Assembly (NCBI GenBank): GCA_014529385.2
Contig: CM043967.1
Coordinates: 79,753,278-79,817,277, forward strand
Direction of reading: 5' to 3'
From: Adiantum capillus-veneris
Taxonomy: Eukaryota; Streptophyta; Polypodiopsida; Polypodiales; Pteridaceae
Length of the DNA: 64,000 bases
Within the stretch, counting starts at the first letter, position 1; each line of letters opens with the position of its first letter. Of this stretch, positions 10,726 through 21,443 are shown piece after piece. A program made the translations under genes and the position numbers. Under the pieces are notes generated by a model. That model was given only the letters and a program-made list of their open reading frames with translations. It was not told the DNA's origin and did not search any database.

Positions 10726-11361
10726 AATTGAGAAACCTATAGGTCATTGTGAAGTGAGAGGTGTAGCATCATGCCTACTGTACTCCACGAGTCGACCACT
10801 AAATTCTTACGCACCACTGTGGTGAGAGATGACTGCACCACACGAGTGATAATCTAAGTCTTTCCTAAAACCCTTCTCTGCAGTGAGCCAAGTGGTTGCA
10901 CAACATGAGAAAAGTGACTAGTTTCTACTCACTTATGGAGTGAGCCGGATGGCTACACACCAAGAAGTGGCCTATAACCTACAAGCCAACTTTGTGGTGC
11001 ACGAAACACAACTGCACCACACAATTCTGGCACAACACACAAAAATAAGTGAGAACAAATGGTAACAACTTTAAAATTACACCTCAAGCTCTAGCTATCT
11101 ATTGCTCTTTCTCCTGCAGTCGCTGGTTTCGATTGAAACCGTATACGGTCCTTTTATAAGTATTTTTTTGATCAAAAGACCTTTTGATTTAAATATATTT
11201 TGATAAAAAAGAAATAAATGGCTATTAGGTGATTATTCAAGATTTTGACTTATAATGACATTTTATACGTATATTTTTTTGATATGAGCATATAAATGCA
11301 ACGCATTTAATAGGCATCGAGTCTGCAAATTTCACCAAATCAAGAATGTATCGTTTTATAA
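10726..11361. other. Unassigned stretch
   Basis: No supported gene. It lies directly upstream of a LINE remnant and may contain decayed LINE sequence that I could not recognise. Confidence 0.35.
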
Positions 11362-12790
11362 CTTGACCTTGATAAAGCATATGACTTAATTGATTGGTCC
11401 TTCATAAAAGACATCATGAAATCACCGAGATTTGGACCACGGCTTTGTCCGTTAGTTCATACCCTTGAAGTTGGTAGCCACTCTAAACTACTCTCTTATA
11501 ATATAAATGTGGGTGCCATTGAAGTAAAAGGTCAATCAAACAGGGGTTTTTGCTTGCCATGTTATTATTCACCATCAACTTTCATCCCTTAGTCACAATG
11601 CTTGAAGCAAGTGCTACGACAAGGGATATCCAAGGGTTACCCTTACCAAAAAATAAAAAAACTCTTGGCTAAGCGTTTCTCCTTATTAGTTTTGAAAGCC
11701 AGTCCTTAGATGCTCAAAGAGGCTCTAAAGATTTTTTTTCCACCCATTAGGGGTCGAAATCACTTACAAGTAAAGATTCCTGTGGGTCATGGACAAAATG
11801 AGGAGCGAGATGCATCGATGGGAGCATGCACTCCTCCCCTTCCAAAGCAGGGTGAAGGTGAGTAATTTATTTACAATCCCATACATGTATTTCACTAGAC
11901 CACTCCTAAAATAGCTAAAAGAAACTAGAAGGAATTCTTGAAACTGACAAAAAATCTCATGTGGAAAAAGAACACCAAACATTTTGTGCCTTGCCAATGG
12001 ACCAAATGGGACTATGTTGATAGGTCCAATGAGCAAGGAGGCTGTAGTTCATGCAGAGGTTCAGTGTGCTAGATTTATGTTCTCAACAAAAAAACAAGAC
12101 TAGGCATGGGCCATTATGATAGGGGATATGATTGACAAGGTGAAGCTCTCTTCTCAAGGTGTCCCATGGAAGGGATTAGGGATTCACAACAAAATGCTAG
12201 CACCTTGGTGGACAAACTTGAGATTAAGTAGCACCATGGGCAAGCTAGTGCAAAAAAGTGTACCAAAGTAATAGAGACACTAGAATGGGGAGAGGTAACC
12301 AAGTATTTCCAAAACTCCATAACACGCTGGTCCCCATGGCTCTCTAAAGTGGAAAGTGAATAATCGAATCCATTTTGGAGAGAAATTTTTAAAAAGATCA
12401 ATAACAAAGGACTTTGGTATCAACAAAGGACTTTGGTATCTGGTCCAAGTTTTGGATGGCATTAGCGAGAGATGGAAAGGAGCATGCAAACTATCCTCCT
12501 AGTTTGTCCTCGATGCAGCCAACTATTATCAACAGAGTCGTCGAAGATTTGGACAATGTGTTGATCCCTATATATAAGGTTGAATTTGAGTGGAAAGCTT
12601 GGCATTGGCCCACGTGGCACACTGGTCCTACCAAAGAGCAAATAGAGCAAGATGGCACTTCCAAGTTTCACATGGAAGTTATTAAAGAATCTTGGTGTCA
12701 TGACCCCGGACATATTAGCCACTCCCACCCTTACTTCATCGCGCATCATGCGCGCTCTTGTCTTCATCGCTTTGTCTTATAGAGCATAAG
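11362..12790 (+). pseudogene. Decayed LINE (non-LTR retrotransposon) reverse transcriptase, 3' part
   Basis: At 11362 one frame reads LDLDKAYDLIDWSFIKDIM, matching RT motif A of plant L1-like LINEs, followed by EVGSHSKLL and VGAIEVKGQSNRG (motif B region). The expected FADD motif is only a scar (LAKRFSLLVLKASP, about 11665-11707). In other frames the thumb region survives: HRWEHALLPFQSRVKVSNL, MYFTRPLLK, then WKKNTKHFVP and GEVTKYFQNSITRWSPWLSK to about 12360. A 122-codon frame at 12414-12782 continues in the same style. Many stops and frameshifts show it is dead. LINE RT copies element RNA at the nick in target DNA. No poly-A tail or target duplication was located. Confidence 0.65.
12403..12440. 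repeat. 19-bp tandem duplication in the LINE remnant
   Basis: AACAAAGGACTTTGGTATC occurs twice in a row. A small local duplication. Confidence 0.85.
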
Positions 12791-13479
12791 CCATAAAGAT
12801 CACTTGCAAGAGAAGGATCTAATACTTTTAGGCCACTTTTTTTCTCAGAGGTAGTTCCATGTAATGGTGGAAGTCTATAGCTACCAAGCCCCACACTTCA
12901 AGGAGTTGGCAAGATTTCAAGAAAATTTTTGCCCAAAGTTACATCCCTTCTGACATCTTCCTTGAGAGTGCAGCTTTTGGCAAAGTGGGGTATCCTAAAA
13001 TGCTTGCCACAAAAACCTTGGTAGATTACAACTTGAAATTCTTTGACATCTCTCAATAGGTGTCTCTTCTTGATCTGATAACCTTGGAGGCCCAGTGTGA
13101 TTGCTATATCATTGAACTATCATCACCGCCACATGAACACTATCTATCGAGGCTTGTTTTGACTATTCAAGAGCTTATGGACCATGTTGCAATTGACAAA
13201 AAATTTATGGAAGAAATCTAGCCCTAATTTTGGTGTAGGTTTTAGGTGGAAGCCTTGTCGACTTTCGAGCTCGACCGATGTCAAGAAAAGAGTTCATTTT
13301 GAGAAATTGTTTGGTGATCTTGTTTGGAATTTGTTTGAAATGGATGGTATCTATTTCAAACCAATCGTGGTGCTGATTTGAATTGTTTGACTCTGGTTTT
13401 AATATTGGTTTCAATGATTGGTAATTTGCTCTCGAGTGGACTATTGAAGAGAATTGATGTTTGAGAATGCTTGTTCATA
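12791..13479. other. Unassigned stretch, perhaps LINE 3' end
   Basis: No recognisable frame. It lies between the LINE remnant and a tandem array. Confidence 0.35.
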
Positions 13480-14130
13480 CTCATGGCCAGGACCCTTGTG
13501 GTTATTTATGGGGGGACTATTCTTGTTGTTACTCTCATGGCCCGGACCCTTGCAGTTATTTTTAGGGGGAGTATTGTTGTTGTTACTAATGGCCCGAACG
13601 TAGATGGTTATTTAAGGGGGGAGTATTAAGAAGTCTGAGCAGTGGTTACTCTCAACACCTCCAGAAGATGCAGGTTGTGGTATGGGGGGAATTCGGTTGT
13701 AAAGGCATCTATATCTCATAGCCTGGACCTTTCTAGGTTATTTGTGGAAGAAGTGATGAGGGAGTCTTTGAACAAATCATGGCCTGGACCAAGATGGTTA
13801 TTTGCGGGGAGTGTGTTCATCGATGGCTTTATGTTTCTATGTCTTGTAACAACTCATGGCCCGGACCAAGATGGTTATTTGCAGGGAGTGTGTTCATCGA
13901 TGGCTTTATGTTTCTATGTCTTGTAACATGCATATGTGAGCATTTGTGCTGCATTGTGATGTGCCAACCACTGAATATTCCTTGTTGGATGATATTTTTC
14001 TGGGAAACCAATGACCCAGGATATCAAGAGCTCCAACTTGGAATGAGACTCCTTATTGGATGAGATTCTTATGGGAAGCCAACGATCCAGGAAATCAAGA
14101 GCTCAGATTTGGAATGAGAAAAATCGATTG
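13480..14130 (+). repeat. Array of degenerate tandem repeats near a gypsy 3' end
   Basis: A motif of the form ATGGCC(C/T)GGACC..G.GGTTATTT followed by a G-rich run recurs about six times (near 13483, 13536, 13589, 13718, 13778, 13856). The last two units are a near-perfect 78-bp duplication (about 13778-13925). A second, 70-bp duplication follows at about 13980-14122 (CCAGGA.ATCAAGAGCTC). The G-rich runs (GGGGGGAGTATT) look like copies of a polypurine tract. Confidence 0.7.
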
Positions 14131-14240
14131 TCCCTCAGATTGCCCCTTGGAATGTCCTCGGAATGACCCTCTGAAATTTTTGAGCTAACTTGTGTTGTTT
14201 TGCAGATATATGGTAATCGCGGACGATTACTTTCTTTCAA

Positions 14241-14453
14241 GAAGGGGGGATGTCACAAACTGCTGATGTGTCAAGCGATTGAAGAATGGAGCCAACATGC
14301 AGATCTTGGCCAAGGACCCTAAACCCTAGAAGAAGCAACAAAAGAAGCAAAAGCAATAGAAGAAGTTCTAGCAACTTGCAAAGTCTTGCCGAGTGGCCTA
14401 TTTTAAAGAAGAAGTCTTACTAACTTATGGGACCCCTCCCGATGGTGCCCAGG
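14241..14453 (+). mobile_element. Polypurine tract and left part of an older gypsy-type LTR (element H)
   Basis: GAAGGGGGGA (14241-14250) followed by TGTCACAAAC at 14251 is a typical polypurine tract and LTR start. The sequence continues to 14453, where the chromovirus is inserted, and appears to resume after 26318. Confidence 0.5.
14449..14453. repeat. Target-site duplication CCAGG, left copy
   Basis: CCAGG directly before the 5' LTR. The same five bases follow the 3' LTR at 26314-26318. Confidence 0.85.
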
Positions 14454-14946
14454 TGTAAGGTTTCCAATTTTTCAAACCTTAGAAAATGTACAAATCATAA
14501 TCAAATTAATATGGTTGTTAAGAAAACAATGTAGAATTATCTATTGTGGAAAATATTAGTATTTTTGGAATCGTAATCATGAATTTACTATGGTTAGGAA
14601 TTTTCAAAACAGAATTCCCATAAAAACTGGCAAAGTTATGGGCTATGGAAGGTTACACTATGAATTAAGTTTAGTTAAATAAAATTGTAAGGTTTTAGTA
14701 ATCATTACTGCAAAAGACTTTTATCCTAAAGCTTCTAGATATTTACAGATTATTGCAGATATTTCCAAAATTAATCATAAAAGTCAAAAAAAATAGCAAA
14801 AAATCAATTTTAGGTATCTAGGGGGGTATGTGGGATAGTGATCAACTTGCCCAAGCTAGATTTAGTAGCAGGTGGCGCTAGGGGAAGCTGGGGGCTAGCT
14901 TGAGGTGCAAGAACCTACCAAAATCAGCACAGGAGTCCTAAAAACC

Positions 14947-14955
14947 TATAAAAAG
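14947..14955 (+). promoter_or_regulatory. LTR TATA box, TATAAAAAG
   Basis: Conserved in the 3' LTR at 23286-23294 in the same context (CCTATAAAAAG then a C-rich run). The likely transcription start is about 25-35 bp downstream. Confidence 0.65.
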
Positions 14956-15220
14956 CCCCCCCCCTCCTCACAAAAAAATTTAGACTCGTAGTCTTGGCTA
15001 TTTTTCTCTCACCTAGAGAGAACTCTACTAAAAAATCACTAGACTCTAGTTGATTAATCCAAGGTAATTAGTTTAACCTTTTTTAATTAGCAAAATTATG
15101 CTAATTTATTTATGTTTTCTTAATTAATCCAATTAATCAAAAAATAAAACCTGCTTACACTCTAAATTACTCTCCTAATGCTTAATTCTCTACTGATTAT
15201 TTAGATTAAGCTTAGGGACA

Positions 15221-15360
15221 TTAATCTAATTAATTAGTAAGCTATATTAGGGCTAAAATTAATCATTTTAGTCATAAATTAATGGTAAGCTATTAATCTA
15301 ATTAATTAGTAAGCTATGTTAGGGATAAAATTAATCATTTTAGTCATAAATTAATGGTAA
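15221..15360 (+). repeat. Tandem duplication of about 70 bp, 5' LTR only
   Basis: The phrase TTAATCTAATTAATTAGTAA and the following 50 or so bases appear twice in a row. The 3' LTR has a single copy near 23565-23635. Confidence 0.8.
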
Positions 15361-15613
15361 TTATACTAATTGAACTTAGAATTGTATAGGATAATTTTTT
15401 GATTAGTTTTTGTAATTAAACAAGCAGAATGTAGCTATTTTTAATCAAAAATCTGATGGTAAATCTATTTAATTAGCTCAAAAATTCTTTTTAAGTATCT
15501 CAATTAGACAATACTATTAGAAACATAGGGTAAATTAGTCATTAATAGAAAATCAATCTAAATATTTATTTAAGCTAAAATTAATTGTTTTCAACAATAA
15601 ATTAAAGGAAAAA

Positions 15614-15905
15614 AATAGAAAAACATGTTAGATAATTATGTGCTATTTATCAGAGTTATTTTACATGTTAAAGAAGCCATGATCATTAGATTAGCTATAG
15701 AAAGATAATTTAGTAGATTAGTTTAGGCAAAAAACCCTATTTTTAGGGTAAATTAAATGAGGAAAATAGAAAAACATGTTAGATAATTATGTGCTATTTA
15801 TTAGAGTTATTTTACATGTTAAAGAAGCTATGGTAACTAGCTTAGCCACAGAAAGTTAATTTAGCTAATTATCTTAGGCAAGAAACCTTTATTTTTTAGG
15901 GTAAA
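15614..15905 (+). repeat. Two tandem units of about 150 bp in the 5' LTR
   Basis: Both units open with AAAAACATGTTAGATAATTA and end in a run like CCCTATTTTTAGGGTAAATT. Four related units occupy 23945-24540 in the 3' LTR. Confidence 0.85.
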
Positions 15906-16400
15906 TTGAAGGGGGAAATTAGCTAAGTTACCTAGATAATTATATATTAATTATCAAAGGTAGGAATTACTGTTAGGTACCTAAGATAAATAGGTATTTC
16001 CTTGATAATTAGTTTGGCTAACATTGTCTAATATTGTCTATAAATTGAGACGGGAAAATCAATTTATAAGTTAAGAAGATAATTAGTAGGGCTATAATGC
16101 ATCCACCTAGGGTAAATATCCCACAAAAAAATAAGTAATCCATAAATTACTAAAGCCAAATTAGGGTATTTTAGAGCTGAAATTAAATAGGAAATCTAGT
16201 AAAATAGCTACAAGAAATATAAGATAACTATGGGAGGATTATAAGACTACTAGGAAGCTAAGGGAGAAATATCTCACCCAGATATTTATCAAAGATCCCT
16301 ATTTACTCCGAGAATCCCTATTTTTTGGATAAAAGGAGTAAAAGAGATTATTCATTTAATTCTCTAATCAATAAAGTATCCTTTTATATAGGCTACCACT

Positions 16401-16562
16401 ATGGCTCCAAAAAGGACCCGGGGAAATACTTTGTCCGATAAAGAAGATACAACCCACAGAAGGACTAGAGCATCCCATGACCATGAGACTGGGCCTAGTC
16501 ATAGGCCTACGGAGGAGAGTCTACAAGTGCCAGTGCAGCAGTAAATGGTTGACCAGTCTCAG
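16401..16562 (+). CDS. Reading frame inside the 5' LTR, candidate first exon of gag
   Basis: ATG at 16401 opens a basic, charged frame starting MAPKRTRGNTLSDKEDTTH. The 3' LTR copy at 25041 keeps the frame with conservative changes (MALKRTQGNPLSDEEDTTH), so it may once have been selected as coding. It reaches CAG followed by GT at 16560-16564, with one in-frame stop (TAA, 16541-16543) where the 3' LTR has CAG. The main gag frame has no upstream ATG but opens right after an AG at 18538-18539 in the matching phase. A spliced gag is therefore plausible. This is inference: the donor (CAG/GTGGAT) is weak and no transcript is available. Confidence 0.4.
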
Positions 16563-17693
16563 GTGGATTTCCATTTATCCACTTAAGTTTTTAAATAGCT
16601 TAAACTTCTTTTATAAATTAACATTGCATACGTAAGAACTAGGAAGGAATAACTGGCCGAAAATGGAAGGTAACTTCCAAGAAACCAACGAGCATTGTTT
16701 GTAAATAGGAAAGAAATATTTGGGCTACAATTGGTTGACCTAGGAAAGAAATGTTTGATCATCCTTAAGACAGCTTGTCTCAAGACACCTTTGATTCCTT
16801 GGAATATTTTACTCCAGGTGATGAGTAATAATGGCGAGTGAGCTATGAGTCGGTTTCCTCAGTGCACGTGGATTTTTTACCCCGTGCTTGTCTCTGCTTA
16901 TGAATATCACTTAGGATATCGTTTTTATCCTAGAGAACCGCCCGGTTGTATGGGCAACCGATTGGCATAGGGGCGCCCGGATTTTGGGTGATGGCTTTTT
17001 CCACTCGGTTTTTATAAATAAGGAATGGGTGTCGTTTTTTCACCCATGTATAGGTAGTCTTGAGACAAGCCAGTACTGGTGAGAGTTACTCTAGATTGAT
17101 AGTACCTTGTCTTAAGTCTAAAGATGTCTGTTTCCTAAAATAATGCTTTCAATACTCTTTTCAAGGGTTGTTTTAATGAAATCCTGTTATGAAGGATAAA
17201 AGGAATCATTATTTTAATTGTGATAAGAATGTGGTAGTAATTAAATAACAAAGTATCATGTGTGAGCACCGGGTGGTAAGTGGGGATTGACTAAGGTTGT
17301 CAATCATGGACGGATGGACCTGATTAGTCAGGTAACTATCCATTCTCGTGCACTGAAAACGTCTAGAAATTTCTCCACTTGGAAGAGGAGTCCACCAGTG
17401 GTGGTTGTGCACTCACATATGTTAGGGGGTGAAAAGCATTGGCTAATGAAACCTTAATCCAAATGATGGAAGCTATAGGGCCGAAATAGTTTATAAATTC
17501 AAAAAGTTGTCCTATTTCCACTACGAGACAGAACTAGGTCTTCATCTAGGGCTGTAAACCCAAACCATTGCTAATGGTAAAGGGATATTCCCTGGATTCT
17601 TCTTGTTTAAAGACTCTGATTTTATTAGGCCTAGAGACCTATCAAGGATCTCATCTCGCTTTTTGGTGTTGGCAGGTTTGGAGACCTCACAAG

Positions 17694-17705
17694 TGGTATC
17701 AGAGC
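17694..17705 (+). other. Chromovirus primer-binding site, initiator tRNA-Met
   Basis: TGGTATCAGAGC, a perfect match to the usual plant tRNA-iMet primer site, two bases after the 5' LTR end. Confidence 0.92.
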
Positions 17706-17825
17706 CTGAGTTAATAAGGTCCTGACCTTAGGGAAAAGGGTTGAAAAAACAGGTATAATCAGTTATTCATTTGCAATTATAATTGTAGTATATTTTGAAA
17801 TGATAATTTCCCTATCAATACAGGA

Positions 17826-18290
17826 AAATGTCCACCAAGCTTACCGAAAATTTATGATCTTCAATATCATGTTCAAGGTTGCTTGCAAATCCAATAAATT
17901 CCTATTTTGCAAGAGAATCATGCAATTTATGAGATGTTTTCTCCTCCTCCTACGTGGGGAATCAGTTGGTCACAGTTTGTTGGGATTTTCTTGATTGATG
18001 TGTGACAGATAGAGGGATTGGCACTAAACTTGAAGAGACTCAAGTGGACAAGAACACTTCGAACCATCGAAGTTTTCTTTTTCGGCGGGACTAAAGATCA
18101 GGACCAAACTATTACTATAGATGGGATAGAGGTTTCTTAGAATCAGTGGGTATTTGATCAGGTAGCTAAAGTTATATACCTAGGTAGAATCAGACCCATG
18201 AGGGTAGGCCCTACGTTTAGAGGACCAAAAGATGTTATATTTTTTGATCCCTTGTCAGACCCACCAGTAGTTAAGAAAATTTTGGTATAG
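17826..18290 (+). pseudogene. Degraded extra reading frame between primer site and gag
   Basis: A single frame of 154 codons, interrupted only by TAA at 17895, TGA at 18003 and TAG at 18138, ending with TAG at 18288. Its second half looks protein-like (GGTKDQDQTITIDGIEVS, then FDQVAKVIYLGRIRPMRVG). There is no in-frame ATG near its start, although CAATACAG just upstream could be a splice acceptor. I do not recognise the product; chromoviruses normally have no gene here. It could be an N-terminal gag piece, a captured sequence or chance. Confidence 0.3.
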
Positions 18291-18539
18291 AGTGCTACCC
18301 TCTTGTACATGGTATGAGTCCATCTTGTACATACTATGAGTCAGTGATTGTATTAACTCTTGTATATACCATGGTTTTTTGTTAATGACATGTTTTGAGT
18401 AATGTAATGGAATGATTATGGTAAATTGTTGGATTTTTGTTTTCATTTAAGTCTGAAAGTATATACATAGATTAGAAATTTTCACAAAAAAACAAATTAC
18501 TCCTTAGCACTAAAAGATTTTCATTAATTAAAATCTCAG

Positions 18540-19372
18540 GGCAATGCAAAAAGCCTTTACACTCCCACCCAGGAGAAGAAAAAACTACTAAAACATGCTC
18601 AACTCTCAACCTTCAAGGGAGAGGGACCTAACTTAGAACGTGATGCCGAAGCCTGGCTTGATGCCATGGACGACTATTTCCTGGCAACAGGAACCGCTTC
18701 AAAAAATCAGGCAATGCTGAGAATGTTTCGAATCGCTGGAGATGTTAAACTCTAGTGGAAACAGCATTGTAGGGATAATTCTTTCATTAGTCCATCCTGG
18801 GAGAAATGAAACACGCTAAAAAAGAAAGATATATTCCTCCGGCTCATCAAGCTATAAGAATGAATGAATTTTTTGCCCTCAGGCAGTTAGGGCTTACTTT
18901 AGAATAATACTACACAAAATATGTGTCCTTACGGCGCTATGCACCACCGATGACAACGGAACAACAGATTGCTCGCTTCTATCAGGGCCTTAACAAACCT
19001 TTAAGTACACGCTTAGAATCTATGAGGCCCACATCAATTCAAGATGCCCTTCTCAGAGCTAAACCACTTGCGACTAAAGGAAACCCCCTTGCAAGGAACT
19101 ATCATAACTATAATAACTTTAGAGGAAGGACAAGGGGAAATTTCAACCAAGAAAATCAACGAAGGGCAGTAACAGCTACAGCTAATATAGAACCGACTTT
19201 TCCAAATATCAGATGTTATGGATGCAATCAAATGGGGCACTATAAGAGCAGATACCCCAAGGAGAAAAATCCTAGAGCTGTTGCTGGAGCCACTCCTCAG
19301 TCTCCGACACGCCAAGGAAATAATCAAAGAGGAGGAAGAAATAGAAGATGAGGCAAAGGAAGAGGTAGAGGA
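18540..19372 (+). pseudogene. Chromovirus gag
   Basis: The frame opens after an AG at 18538-18539 and shows the gag start FKGEGPNLERDAEAWLDAMD (from about 18617), then breaks with stops at 18753 and 18808 and a shift before 18900. It resumes with YVSLRRYAPPMTTEQQIARF at about 18918 and a zinc knuckle CYGCNQMGHYKSRY at about 19213-19254, in which the last cysteine of CX2CX4HX4C is tyrosine. A basic RGGRNRR tail ends at TGA 19349. Gag forms the particle and its knuckle binds RNA, so loss of the fourth zinc ligand would impair packaging. Confidence 0.85.
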
Positions 19373-20002
19373 GCTAGAGTCTATGCTGGAGTGGGAGAGC
19401 CAACCTTAATGAATGAAGAATATGAAAGAGCTAATCTTTTTCCCGCCATTGATAACCCTAAAGCTCAGCAACAGTATGCAATCATCCAAACCACTGCAAA
19501 CAAAGAAGGTGAACATTTTGAATTACTTATAGATTGTGGTAGCACACACTCTTTTCTCCCCTAAATGCTTAAGGAAGCTCAAATTAAACCAATACCCCAC
19601 CAAGAAATTAGTGGTAGAACTAGCATATGGGAAAGAGGTTCTATTTCAATTTACAACCGGGGAAGTAGATTCGAAATGGGAGGAACCCTCACTTCATCTT
19701 ACTTTTGGACCCTACTAGTAGGAATCTACAATGGTACTCTAGGAATGGATTGTTTAATCAAAAATCAAGCCCATATTCATTGCTCTCAAGGGAACCTATC
19801 GTTCAAAAATCACTTAGCTGAAGAAACATTAGTGCAAGGATCCAATGGGAAACCTAAGGCTCATTTAGTTAAGGCTAGTCGACTTCTGAAAGGGTTACGC
19901 AAGGGGCAACAGATCTTTGTAGTAAAACTCAATAAGGCTAATGATTCAAAGGACAACCCAACTCCAGACTGGCTTAAGGAATTTTTAGCTATATTTTCGT
20001 AA
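19373..20002 (+). pseudogene. Chromovirus protease region
   Basis: An aspartic protease motif reads LLIDCGSTHSFL at about 19523-19558, where family members usually have D-S/T-G, so the second position is cysteine. The frame then hits a stop and shifts at about 19560. The flap/C-terminal part GTLGMDCLIKNQAHIHC at about 19734-19784 follows in another frame; the usual tryptophan after GMD is cysteine. This domain would cleave the polyprotein. Confidence 0.8.
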
Positions 20003-20092
20003 GATCTCTCAAATTTACCTCCCCCAAGGGACATAGACCACAAAATAGAAACCTTTCCACGTAGTGAGACAATTTCAAAAAGGCCCTTCAAA

Positions 20093-21386
20093 ATGTCAGT
20101 CCCTGAAGCTATTGAATTGGAAGAACAGCTTCATCAACTTATTGAACAAGGATTCATACGACCAAGCATTTCACCCTGGGGAGCACCTGTTCTATTCCAA
20201 AAGAAGAAGGATGGATCTTTACGTCTCTGCATCGATTATAGGGGACTTAACCAGGTGTCTGTAAAAAACAAGTATCCTATTCCTCGCATCAACGAATTAC
20301 TCGATAGATTACATGGGGAAAATGTAGTCACAAAAATAGATCTCAGATCAGGTTACCATCAAATCCGAATTAAGGAAGCAGATAGTTATATAACCGCATT
20401 CAACACCCGATATGGGCATTATGAGTTCATAGTGATGCCTTTCGGTCTTACAAATGCTCCGGCTACCTTTAATCGACTCATGCAAGATATTCATAGAATA
20501 TCTGGATAATTTTGTATTGGTACTTTTTGATGATATCCTGGTATACTCCAAAGATGAAAAAGAGGATAAAGGCCATGTACGTAAAGTACTTCATCTTCTA
20601 TGCCAACATCAATTGTATGCTAAGATGAACAAATGTGTGTTCTTTACTCGTGAAGTTAGCTATTCTGGATTTATTATAAACCCTGAAGGAATCTCTGTAG
20701 ACCTCGCAAATATTAAGGACATAATAGATTGGCCACAACCCAAGACGGTCAGTGAGATTCAAGGATTCTTGGGCATCAGAGGATGGTATAGAATCATTGT
20801 CAAAGATTACGCAATCATCACCGCACCCTTGACTCAGCTACTTAAAAAGACAACCAAACTTACATGGGAAAAAGAGCAAGAGGATTGTTTCCTCAAACTA
20901 AAAAAAAATCTCACATCAACCCCTATATTCAAACTCCCTGACTTCACTCAATAGTTTGAAGTAGTAACTGATGCCAGTGGCCTTGCTATAGGAGGAGTCT
21001 CAAACCAATAAGGCAGACCAGTTGCCTTCACTTCTTGGAAATTAAGAATCCACAAGCTGAATTATACAACTCATGATCTGGAACTCCTAGATATCATCCA
21101 TGCTCTCAAGCTTTGGAGGCACTATCTTCTAGGAGGGAAGTTTCAGTTAATCATTGATCATCAAAGTCTGAAGTGGATTTTTTCTCAAGCAACACTCAAC
21201 ATGAGGCAACGTAGATGGATAGAACTCTTACAAGAGTATGATTTTGAAATAAAGTATACACCAGGAAAGGAGAATGTGGTTGCTGATGCCCTTAGCCGCA
21301 AATATTTTCTCGGGGCAATTTCCACAGTCGACAATCCAATTCTAGACAAGGTTAAGGAAGCCTCCCTAGAAGATGAGCTTTATTAA
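20093..21386 (+). pseudogene. Chromovirus reverse transcriptase and RNase H
   Basis: The RT motifs are well kept: [47 protein letters not shown] (20093-20490), then after a frameshift the catalytic VLFDDILVYS (about 20516-20545) and GFLGIRGWYR. RNase H follows at about 20955-21300: VTDASGLAIGG, HDLELLDIIHALKLWRHYL, then EIKYTPGKENVVADALSR. In-frame stops TAG at 20952 and TAA at about 21009 are each one C-to-T step from a glutamine codon. Together these would reverse-transcribe genomic RNA primed by tRNA-Met. Confidence 0.93.
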
Positions 21387-21443
21387 AAATTCCTACAGGT
21401 TATCAATCAAAAGGACCTAAAGAGGAAAGAGAAGGACAGAATC

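Larger units (their letters stand above)
14454..17691 (+). mobile_element. 5' LTR of the chromovirus (3238 bp)
   Basis: TG...CA bounded and colinear with 22818-26313. The 258-bp length difference mostly reflects tandem units: two copies of a unit of about 150 bp here (from about 15615 and 15768) against four in the 3' LTR. A separate tandem duplication of about 70 bp at 15221-15360 is present only here. It holds a TATA box at 14947 and a short conserved reading frame at 16401. Confidence 0.92.

Noticed and set aside
16583-16783. Minus-strand frame conserved in both LTRs (also near 25210-25473)
   Set aside because: Conservation follows from LTR duplication. No family motif, and it opposes the direction of transcription.
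17694-17705. tRNA-Met-like 12-mers (also at 27671, 42231 and 47799) as tRNA genes
   Set aside because: Only 12 nt match and each abuts an LTR, so these are primer-binding sites.
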